A stretch of 7,589 bases of DNA. Origin: Deltaproteobacteria bacterium (GTDB taxonomy: Bacteria; Desulfobacterota; Desulfobacteria; Desulfobacterales; Desulfatibacillaceae). Location of the stretch: assembly GCA_019308705.1 (NCBI GenBank), contig JAFDHW010000105.1, positions 1-7,589 of the forward strand. Reading direction: 5' to 3'. Shown here in pieces: positions 1 to 5,456 of this stretch. The position numbers were made by a program, and so were the translations under genes. How positions within the stretch are numbered: the stretch's first letter is position 1; each line of letters starts with the position of its first letter. Below the pieces are notes generated by a model. It saw nothing but the letters and a program-made list of their open reading frames with translations. It was not told the origin of the DNA and searched no databases.

Positions 1-99
1 ATCCAGCTGGCGGAAGGGGTGTATTCCCTGAAAAAAGAAAAGCTCCAGGCCGTCCACTACCTGGAGCTCATCCAAAGGCTTGCTTTGCCCGCGGGCTGA
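1..99 (+). CDS. C-terminal end of an unidentified protein (5' truncated)
   Basis: Frame 1 is open from the window edge to a TGA at 97-99, giving the last 32 residues of a protein that starts outside the window. The tail is charged and probably helical (it contains SLKKEKLQAVHYLELIQRL) and ends LALPAG. I do not recognise a family from so short a piece. It converges with the minus-strand gene ending at 111, leaving only 11 bp between them, and its 3' coding bases also form the inverted repeat that looks like the terminator of the opposing unit. Frame 3 is also open here, so the assignment rests mainly on the clean stop and the tight convergent packing. Confidence 0.5.
   Translation: MQLAEGVYSLKKEKLQAVHYLELIQRLALPAG
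31..68 (-). terminator. Rho-independent terminator of the minus-strand prepilin peptidase unit
   Basis: Read on the minus strand, AGCTCCAGG (68-60), a 10-nt loop and CCTGGAGCT (49-41) make a perfect 9-bp stem. It is followed at once by TTTCTTTTTT (40-31). It begins 43 nt past the stop codon of the small minus-strand gene that ends at 111, as expected for the end of that transcript. It lies wholly inside the coding sequence of the converging plus-strand gene. Confidence 0.75.
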
Positions 100-110
100 G
101 CCCGTGGCGC

Positions 111-308
111 CTACTGGGTCACGTGGCCCAGATGGTCAAAGGAATCAAGCTGGTCTTCCCATTGCTCCTCCAGGGCCTTCTCCTGCGTGATGCAGCATTC
201 CAGCCGCCTGGAGCACCATTGTGCACAAATGGTGTTTTTGGCCGAGTACTCGCCGAAACAACCCATGGGCTCGTTCAGCAGCATGCGGTGGAAAAACAGG
301 GAACGCAT
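111..308 (-). CDS. Small cysteine-motif protein, 65 aa, function unknown
   Basis: The ATG (308-306) directly follows the TGA of the phosphatase gene (311-309), giving TGAATG. A strong Shine-Dalgarno GGAGG sits 5 nt upstream, formed by the phosphatase's own last two Glu codons, so start and coupling are well supported. The protein has a Cys cluster C17-x10-C28-x3-C32-x5-C38-C39 inside the block CFGEY...C...C...CC, followed by an acidic C-terminal helix (EKALEEQWEDQLDSFDHL). From memory, CFGxY-x6-C-x2/3-C-x5-C blocks recur in small bacterial and phage proteins and look like a metal-binding knuckle; this was not searched. There is no signal peptide or membrane segment. It is the last gene before the terminator at 68-31. 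Zinc or Fe-S binding is inference and the function is unknown. Confidence 0.75.
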   Translation of the reverse strand: MRSLFFHRMLLNEPMGCFGEYSAKNTICAQWCSRRLECCITQEKALEEQWEDQLDSFDHLGHVTQ

Positions 309-1094
309 TCACTCCTCCGCTGTAAGAACCGATGACAACATGTCGTGAATCCGACCGTTGGTGGCCAGGATCTGCTTCTCATACGGGGTGTAGGGCCCCT
401 TGTCAAAGGTGGTGACCCTGCCCCCTGCCTCCTCCACGATGAGGGTGCCCGCGGCGGTGTCCCAGGGGTGGAGGTTCTGTTCCCAGAACCCCTCGAACCG
501 GCCGCAGGCCACGTAGCAAAGGTCCAGCGCCGCAGACCCCAGCCTGCGCACCCCCTGGCTGGCGGCCAGGCACCGGCCGAACCGCTCCACCAGCTCGTCC
601 AACATGGTGGCGAGGTTGTACGGAAACCCGGTGACCAGAAGGCTGTTGGAAAGCTCGCCCACCCCGGAAACCGTGATGGGCTCGTCGTTCAAAAACGCTC
701 CCTTGCCCTTTTCCGCCCGAAAAAGCTCGTCCATGGCCGGGTTGTACACCAGGCCGAACAGGATGTCCGCCTCCCGGGCAAAGGCAATGGATATGGTGAA
801 CAGGGGAATGCGGTGGGCATAGTTGGTGGTGCCGTCCAACGGGTCCACGATCCAGGTGTAGGGGCTCTCCTTGGCCATGGAGCCCTTTTCCTCGGCCAGG
901 ACGGCGTGGTCCGGGAACGCCCCGGTGATCCTTTCTAAGATCGCCTTTTCCGAGGCCAGGTCCGCCTCGGTCACCAGGTCGATGGCCCCCTTCTGACGCA
1001 CCACCCGGGCCTTGCCCAGGCGGTCCATGAGGATGCCGCCGGCTTCCCGGGCCGCGGAAAGGGCGGTCTTTCCCACGGTTTCAAGGTCCAGCAA
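309..1094 (-). CDS. Inositol monophosphatase family protein
   Basis: This 261-aa protein has the usual length of the SuhB/IMPase family of Mg2+-dependent phosphatases, soluble cytoplasmic enzymes. The family motifs are intact: DLVTEAD (39-45), the metal ligand region EEKG (68-71), WIVDPLDGTTNY (81-92) with D84 and D87, and the second metal motif HPWDTAAG (209-216) with D212. The start is a TTG at 1094-1092, with GGGAG 7 nt upstream (1106-1102); no in-frame ATG or GTG lies between it and the preceding stop. It follows the prepilin peptidase after 42 nt and is coupled to the 65-aa gene downstream, so the three look like one transcript. Members act on inositol phosphates, 3'-phosphoadenosine phosphates or fructose 1,6-bisphosphate; I cannot choose the substrate from sequence. 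A role in regulating rRNA transcription as for E. coli SuhB is possible but unsupported here. Confidence 0.93.
   Translation of the reverse strand: MLDLETVGKTALSAAREAGGILMDRLGKARVVRQKGAIDLVTEADLASEKAILERITGAFPDHAVLAEEKGSMAKESPYTWIVDPLDGTTNYAHRIPLFTISIAFAREADILFGLVYNPAMDELFRAEKGKGAFLNDEPITVSGVGELSNSLLVTGFPYNLATMLDELVERFGRCLAASQGVRRLGSAALDLCYVACGRFEGFWEQNLHPWDTAAGTLIVEEAGGRVTTFDKGPYTPYEKQILATNGRIHDMLSSVLTAEE
312..318 (-). promoter_or_regulatory. Ribosome binding site embedded in the end of the phosphatase gene
   Basis: On the minus strand GGAGGAG precedes TGA-ATG. These bases are the last two sense codons (GAG GAG) of the upstream phosphatase and also an ideal Shine-Dalgarno for the 65-aa protein. 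This decides the start of the small gene and implies translational coupling. Confidence 0.8.
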
Positions 1095-1136
1095 TCGTTC
1101 ACTCCCTGCGCGCCGCCGGCCAATGGGCGTGTTTCC

Positions 1137-1934
1137 TCACGCCCCCGGCGGGGAAAACAAGCCCAGGTACCAATAGACCAGGGGGGGACCAAAGAAAATA
1201 TACAGGATGGCGCCGATGGCAAGGAACGGGCCGAAGGGAACGGCCATTTTTCCATCTTCCTTGCGGAAAATCATGAGCGCCACGCCGATGACGCTGCCCG
1301 TGAGCGCCCCGGCCATGAGGGTGAACAGGATGCCCAAGGGCCCCAGAAACGCCCCGAGCATGGCCATGAGCTTGATGTCCCCTCCCCCCATGCCGTCCTT
1401 GCCCGTCAAGAACTGGTATCCCCAGGCCACGGCCAAGAGGCTGCCCCCCCCGGCCAGGATGCCCAACAGCGAGGCCTTCCACGACACGTCCACCATGACA
1501 AAGGAAAAGCCGAAGCCCGCCAGGACGCCCGGCAGGGTGATGACGTCCGGGATGATCTGGTAGTCCAGGTCGATGAAGGTGACGACGATGAGCGCGCACA
1601 CCAGCATGTAGCAGCCGAGCCCCGAGGCGGTGAGCCCGAAGCGGAGCACGGTGGCTACGGCAAAAATCCCGGAAAGCAGCTCCACCAAGGGGTAGCGCAG
1701 GGAAATCCAAGCCTTGCAGCTTCTGCACCGCCCCCGGAGGATGACGTAGGAAACCAGGGGGATGTTGTCGTACCAGGAGATCGTGGCCATGCAGTGGGGA
1801 CATCGCGACCTGGGGGCGGAAATGGACTGGGACAAGGGCAGGCGGTGGATGCAAACGTTCAGGAAACTGCCGATGATCAGCCCGAACACGAACGCCGCGA
1901 AGAGGATGTAGCCAAAGGGGAGGTCCGAAATCAT
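1137..1934 (-). CDS. pilD: Type IV prepilin peptidase (leader peptidase / N-methyltransferase)
   Basis: This is a bifunctional inner-membrane aspartic protease of the A24 family. It cleaves the leader of type IV pilins or type II secretion pseudopilins and methylates the new N-terminus. From the ATG at 1934-1932 it is 265 aa. A first membrane segment with GSFLNVCIHRLP (22-33) leads to the cytoplasmic methylase region with two CxxC pairs (C45/C48 and C70/C73), so the zinc-type form is intact. Several further hydrophobic segments follow. The peptidase aspartates are visible in FIDLD (120-124, before IIPD) and GGGD (183-186). An in-frame ATG at 2024 would add 30 residues, but it overlaps the candidate -10 element and has no ribosome site, so I prefer 1934. 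Its own AAGG is only 2 nt away, so the exact start stays uncertain. No pilin genes are adjacent. Confidence 0.93.
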   Translation of the reverse strand: MISDLPFGYILFAAFVFGLIIGSFLNVCIHRLPLSQSISAPRSRCPHCMATISWYDNIPLVSYVILRGRCRSCKAWISLRYPLVELLSGIFAVATVLRFGLTASGLGCYMLVCALIVVTFIDLDYQIIPDVITLPGVLAGFGFSFVMVDVSWKASLLGILAGGGSLLAVAWGYQFLTGKDGMGGGDIKLMAMLGAFLGPLGILFTLMAGALTGSVIGVALMIFRKEDGKMAVPFGPFLAIGAILYIFFGPPLVYWYLGLFSPPGA

Positions 1935-2002
1935 AACCTTGCGTTCTGGCAAAGGGTTGCAGCCAACTTGCCCCACGGGGCCCAAAAATGTCAAGATGGT
2001 TG

Positions 2003-2030
2003 TTGCTAGGACCAATCCAGGCATTATAAT
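2003..2030 (+). promoter_or_regulatory. Predicted sigma-70-type promoter of lon-tsaB
   Basis: A -35-like TTGCTA (2003-2008, four of six consensus bases), a 16-nt spacer and a perfect -10 TATAAT (2025-2030) point toward lon. The expected start would be near 2037, leaving a leader of about 86 nt. No typical heat-shock sigma-32 pattern was seen. This is a prediction from base pattern only. Confidence 0.6.
2023..2028 (-). promoter_or_regulatory. Predicted -10 element for the prepilin peptidase transcript
   Basis: The minus strand also reads TATAAT across 2028-2023, because ATTATAAT (2023-2030) is its own reverse complement. No good -35 is found at 16-18 nt spacing. If used, transcription would begin near 2016 and give a leader of roughly 80 nt to the ATG at 1934, excluding the longer start at 2024. 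Confidence 0.4.
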
Positions 2031-2083
2031 GGAGCATTACCCTGACCACTTTATCCAACCATTTGATTTTCAGACGAATACGC

Positions 2084-2112
2084 GGCCGGGGAAGCCCGGT
2101 TTCCTTTTTTTT
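2084..2112 (+). terminator. Terminator-like hairpin in the lon leader (possible attenuator)
   Basis: CCGGG (2086-2090), loop GAAG and CCCGG (2095-2099) form a GC stem that two G-U pairs can extend outward. It is followed by a pyrimidine tract ending in eight T (2105-2112). The element ends one base before the lon ribosome site (GGGAG, 2113-2117). No plus-strand gene lies within 2 kb upstream, so the only obvious transcript it can act on is lon itself. Whether it terminates, attenuates or only structures the leader is unknown. Confidence 0.5.
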
Positions 2113-2122
2113 GGGAGCATCC

Positions 2123-4582
2123 ATGGCACACACCGATACCGATAACCTGGTAGGACTTCTGGAAGACGACGAGGATTCCGTCGAGCTTCCCGCCAGCCTG
2201 CCCGTACTGGCCGTGCGAGACGTGGTGGGGTTCACCCACATGATCGTGCCCCTGTTCGTGGGCAGGGACAAATCCGTGCGTGCGGTGGACGCGGCCATGT
2301 CCGCGGACCGCCTCCTTTTTCTGGCCACCCAAAAAGACGCCGCGGTGGAGGAGCCGGAAAAAGACCAGATCTACAAGACCGGCGTGGTGGCCTCCATCTT
2401 GAGGGCCTTGAAGCTTCCCGACGGCCGGGTGAAGATCCTGGTCCAGGGGCTGGTCAAGGGCCGCATCAACTCCTTTTTGCGCAACAAGGCCTACTACCGG
2501 GCCAGGGTGGAAAAGGTCCCGGAGCCGGAGCCCGGCGAGCCTTCCGTGGAGGAAGAAGCCCTCATGCGCAACGTGCGCGAGCACTGCGAGCGCATCTTGA
2601 GCATGCGGGGCGAGCTTTCCTCGGAGGTGAACGGCATCCTGGAGGGCATCGACCACCCGGGCCGCCTGGCCGACCTCGTGGCGTCGAACCTGAGCCTGAA
2701 GATCCACGAGGCCCAGGAGCTCCTGGAGATCGACGACCCCGTGGACCGGCTCACCAAGGTGAACGAACTCCTCTCCCGGGAGGTTGTGCTTTCCACGGTC
2801 CAGGCGCGCATTCAGTCCAATGTCCAGGACGAGATCTCCAAGAGCCAGAAGGACTACTTCCTGCGCGAGCAGATGCGGGCCATCCACCGGGAACTGGGGG
2901 AAACGGACGAGAAGACCCAGGAGGTGGAAGAGTACTCGCAGAAGATCCGCAAGGCCAAGATGCCCAAGGAGGCGGAAAAGGAGGCCCTGCGCCAGCTGAG
3001 ACGGCTGGAGCAGATGCACCCCGAGGCCGGGGAGGCTCCCATGGTGCGCACCTACCTGGACTGGCTGGTGGAGGTGCCCTGGAACAAGTCCACCAAGGAG
3101 ACCCTGGACCTGAGAAGGGCCAAGAAAATCCTGGACGAGGACCACCTGGGCCTGGACAAGGTCAAGGAGCGCATCCTAGAGTACCTGGCCGTGCGCAAGC
3201 TGAACCCCGGCATGAAGGGTCCCATCCTGTGCTTCGTGGGGCCTCCGGGCGTGGGCAAGACCTCCCTGGGCCAGTCCATCGCACGGGCCATGAACCGGAA
3301 ATTCTTCCGCATGAGCCTGGGCGGCGTGCGGGACGAGGCGGAAATCCGGGGCCACCGCCGCACCTACATCGGCGCGCTTCCGGGCAGAATCATCCAGGGG
3401 CTCAAGCAGTGCGGGACGCAGAACCCCGTGTTCATGATGGACGAGGTGGACAAGCTGGGCGCGGATTTCCGCGGCGACCCCTCCTCGGCCCTTCTGGAGG
3501 CCCTGGACCCGGAGCAGAACTTCGCGTTTTACGACCATTACCTGAACCTGCCCTTCGACCTTTCCAAGGTGCTGTTCATCACCACGGCCAACATGGCGGA
3601 CACCATCCCTGCGGCGCTCTATGACCGCATGGAGGTCATCCAGCTGGCGGGCTACACCACCGAGGAAAAGGTGGCCATCGCCAAGAAGCACCTCATTCCC
3701 CGGCAGATGAAGGAAAACGGGCTCAGAAAGGGCCAGTTCGCCATCAGCGACTCCGCCCTTTTCAAGTTGGCCACCGAGTACACCAACGAGGCGGGCCTGC
3801 GGAACCTGGAGCGGGAAATCGGGGCCCTGTGCCGCAAGGTCTCCCGCAGGATCGCGGAGGAAAGGCCGGTTCCCAAGCGCATCACCGAGGCCGTCCTGCT
3901 CAAGTACCTCGGTCTTCCCAAGTATTTGCCCGAAATGGACCAGGACGAGTCCCAGGTGGGCCTGGCCACGGGCCTGGCCTGGACCCAGGCGGGCGGCGAA
4001 CCCCTGTACGTCGAAGCCACGGCCATGCAGGGCAAGGGCGAGCTGGTTTTGACCGGCCAACTGGGCGAGGTCATGCAGGAGTCCGCCCGGGCGGCCTTGT
4101 CCTGGACACGGGCCAACGTGGAAAAATGGGGCGGGAATCCCGAGTTCTTCGACAACCACGACCTCCACGTGCACGTGCCCGCGGGCGCCATCCCCAAGGA
4201 CGGTCCCTCGGCCGGCATCGCCATGGTGTGCGCGCTGGTCTCCATCCTCACCCAAAGGCCGCTGAAGAACGACACGGCCATGACCGGCGAGGTGACCCTC
4301 AGGGGACGGGTCCTGCCCATCGGCGGGCTCAAGGAAAAGGCCCTGGGCGCCCTGCGCGCGGGTATCAAGACCGTGATCATCCCGGAAAAGAACCAGAAGG
4401 AGCTTTCCGAGCTTCCCGCGAACGTGAAGCGCAAACTCCTCTTCGTGCCAGTCTCCCGGGTGGAGGAGGTTTTGGACCTGGCGCTGCTGCCCCCGGAAAA
4501 AAAGGCCCCGGCAAAGGCGAAAGCCAAGGCCCCGGCCGGGAAGCGCCGGCCCGCGCGGGCGCGGTCCGCGGGCACGGCATGA
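2123..4582 (+). CDS. lon: ATP-dependent protease Lon
   Basis: LonA is a cytoplasmic hexameric AAA+ serine protease that degrades misfolded and regulatory proteins. The product is 819 aa from the ATG at 2123, chosen because GGGAG lies 5 nt upstream and MAHTD fits a Lon N-terminus. An in-frame TTG at 2063 lacks a ribosome site. Domains in order: substrate-binding LON domain (about 20-215), the helical linker with the family block KSQKDYFLREQ, the AAA+ module with Walker A GPPGVGKTS (373-381, K379) and Walker B VFMMDE (436-441), and the protease domain with S696 in KDGPSAG and K739 in GGLKEK. The 43-residue Ser-Lys spacing equals that of E. coli S679/K722. The last 30 residues or so (790-819) are an extra Lys/Arg/Ala/Pro-rich tail. 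The stop overlaps the tsaB start (ATGA), so the two are probably co-transcribed. Confidence 0.98.
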   Translation: MAHTDTDNLVGLLEDDEDSVELPASLPVLAVRDVVGFTHMIVPLFVGRDKSVRAVDAAMSADRLLFLATQKDAAVEEPEKDQIYKTGVVASILRALKLPDGRVKILVQGLVKGRINSFLRNKAYYRARVEKVPEPEPGEPSVEEEALMRNVREHCERILSMRGELSSEVNGILEGIDHPGRLADLVASNLSLKIHEAQELLEIDDPVDRLTKVNELLSREVVLSTVQARIQSNVQDEISKSQKDYFLREQMRAIHRELGETDEKTQEVEEYSQKIRKAKMPKEAEKEALRQLRRLEQMHPEAGEAPMVRTYLDWLVEVPWNKSTKETLDLRRAKKILDEDHLGLDKVKERILEYLAVRKLNPGMKGPILCFVGPPGVGKTSLGQSIARAMNRKFFRMSLGGVRDEAEIRGHRRTYIGALPGRIIQGLKQCGTQNPVFMMDEVDKLGADFRGDPSSALLEALDPEQNFAFYDHYLNLPFDLSKVLFITTANMADTIPAALYDRMEVIQLAGYTTEEKVAIAKKHLIPRQMKENGLRKGQFAISDSALFKLATEYTNEAGLRNLEREIGALCRKVSRRIAEERPVPKRITEAVLLKYLGLPKYLPEMDQDESQVGLATGLAWTQAGGEPLYVEATAMQGKGELVLTGQLGEVMQESARAALSWTRANVEKWGGNPEFFDNHDLHVHVPAGAIPKDGPSAGIAMVCALVSILTQRPLKNDTAMTGEVTLRGRVLPIGGLKEKALGALRAGIKTVIIPEKNQKELSELPANVKRKLLFVPVSRVEEVLDLALLPPEKKAPAKAKAKAPAGKRRPARARSAGTA

Positions 4583-5283
4583 GAATCCTGGCCCTGGATA
4601 CGGCCACGGACAGCTTTTCCGCGGCCCTGGTGGACGACGGCCGGCTGGAGGCCGAGGTGACCGGCGTGGCTCCCCGCTCCCACTCCAGCGGGCTTCTGCC
4701 CGCCGTGGACTGGCTGCTGGCCAAGGCCGGGCGCTCCCTGGAGGACCTGGACGCCCTGGCCGTGACCAAGGGGCCGGGAAGCTTCACGGGTATCCGCATC
4801 GGCATGGCCGTGGCCAAGGGCCTGGCCATGGCAAGGGGGCTTCCCCTGGCGGGGGTGAACACCTTAGACGCCCTGGCCATGCAGGCCCCGGCAGGCCCCC
4901 TGCCCGTGTGGGCGGCCTTAGACGCCCGGCGCGGCCAGGTGTACGCGGCGCGCTACGCCCCCAGGGACGGACGCCTTGCCCGGGACCTGCCTCCGTCGGC
5001 CATGGACCCGGAAACCTGGCTTGCCCACATGACCGGGCCCTGCCTGTTCATAGGCGGCGGCGCGGCGACGTTCAGGGAAGCCATCCTCGCCCGGCTGGGC
5101 AAAGACGCGTGGTTCGCGCCTCCATCGGCCGACGTGCTGCGGGCCCACACCCTGGCCCTGGCCGGGGAACAGGCCCTGTTGCGCGGGGAGCCCGCGGACC
5201 CGGCCGCCCTGGCCCCGGAATACATCCGGCCCCCGGACGCCCGCCTGCCCGGGATTGCCCCCTTTCCCGGAACCACGGCTTAA
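4579..5283 (+). CDS. tsaB: tRNA t6A modification protein TsaB
   Basis: TsaB is the non-catalytic, ASKHA-fold partner of TsaD. With TsaE and TsaC it installs threonylcarbamoyl-adenosine at position 37 of ANN-decoding tRNAs. At 234 aa it has normal family length. The N-terminal phosphate-loop strand MRILALDTAT (1-10), SHS (34-36), the hallmark KGPGSFTGIRIG (64-75), LDARRGQVYAARY (114-126) and the C-terminal YIRPPDA are all present. The ATG (4579-4581) overlaps the lon TGA; reading frame and homology both support this start although the open frame extends far upstream inside lon. It is the last gene of the lon unit, and a possible terminator lies about 120 nt beyond it. The tsaC, tsaD and tsaE partners are not in the window. 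Confidence 0.95.
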   Translation: MRILALDTATDSFSAALVDDGRLEAEVTGVAPRSHSSGLLPAVDWLLAKAGRSLEDLDALAVTKGPGSFTGIRIGMAVAKGLAMARGLPLAGVNTLDALAMQAPAGPLPVWAALDARRGQVYAARYAPRDGRLARDLPPSAMDPETWLAHMTGPCLFIGGGAATFREAILARLGKDAWFAPPSADVLRAHTLALAGEQALLRGEPADPAALAPEYIRPPDARLPGIAPFPGTTA

Positions 5284-5334
5284 GCCCGGGTTACAAGGAG
5301 GCGGAAACCCAACGGATTTTCATGGGGCAAGACG

Positions 5335-5347
5335 CAATGGATCATTG
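5335..5347. promoter_or_regulatory. Dyad CAATG-GAT-CATTG overlapping the psd -35
   Basis: CAATG (5335-5339) and CATTG (5343-5347) are exact reverse complements separated by GAT. The right half overlaps the TTGACA at 5345-5350, the classic position for an operator that blocks RNA polymerase. A 5-bp arm can arise by chance, so this is only a candidate site. Confidence 0.3.
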
Positions 5348-5372
5348 ACATCCCCGTTGTTCTGGTTATATA
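5345..5372 (+). promoter_or_regulatory. Predicted sigma-70-type promoter of psd-pssA
   Basis: A perfect TTGACA (5345-5350) is followed after 16 nt by TATATA (5367-5372), or after 18 nt by TATATC (5369-5374). Transcription would start near 5380 and give a leader of about 77 nt before the psd ATG. It is the best promoter match in the tsaB-psd gap and the only TTGACA noted there. Confidence 0.6.
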
Positions 5373-5399
5373 TCTGACAAGAATGGGGATTGTGACCAA

Positions 5400-5439
5400 G
5401 GGCCCCGGAAGGAAACCTCCGGAGCCCTTCTTTTTCTTC
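5400..5439 (+). terminator. Terminator-like hairpin between tsaB and psd
   Basis: GGGC (5400-5403) pairs with GCCC (5424-5427), CCGGA (5405-5409) with TCCGG (5418-5422), and GG (5411-5412) with CC (5416-5417), around an AAA loop. There is one C-A mismatch and one bulged A. The tail TTCTTTTTCTTC follows. It can end the lon-tsaB transcript, but it lies downstream of the TTGACA promoter, so it would also act on transcripts heading into psd. Confidence 0.65.
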
Positions 5440-5455
5440 GCTTTCAAAAAAAGCG
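5439..5455 (+). promoter_or_regulatory. Small hairpin abutting the psd start codon
   Basis: CGCTTT (5439-5444), a 5-nt loop CAAAA and AAAGCG (5450-5455) form a 6-bp stem ending one base before the psd ATG. No Shine-Dalgarno is visible in this leader, so the stem sits where the ribosome must load. It may affect initiation, or may be a chance pairing of an A-rich stretch. Confidence 0.35.
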
Positions 5456-5456
5456 C

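Noticed and set aside
112..130. TGGGTCACGTGGCCCA dyad as a terminator for the first gene
   Set aside because: The loop is very small and no T-tract follows on the plus strand.
345..938. Long plus-strand open frame opposite the phosphatase
   Set aside because: Its product is biased Gly/Pro/Arg/Val sequence typical of an antisense shadow in GC-rich DNA; the minus-strand frame carries all family motifs.
1932..2024. Longer prepilin peptidase starting at the ATG at 2024-2022 (30 extra residues)
   Set aside because: The ATG overlaps the palindromic -10, no ribosome site precedes it, and the extra segment is not part of the family core.
2063..2122. In-frame TTG extension of lon by 20 residues
   Set aside because: No ribosome site before the TTG, and the extension encodes the leader hairpin and U-tract; the ATG at 2123 has GGGAG at 5 nt.
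2051..3145. Long minus-strand open frame opposite lon
   Set aside because: Leu/His/Gly-rich shadow product without recognisable domains; the lon frame explains the region completely.
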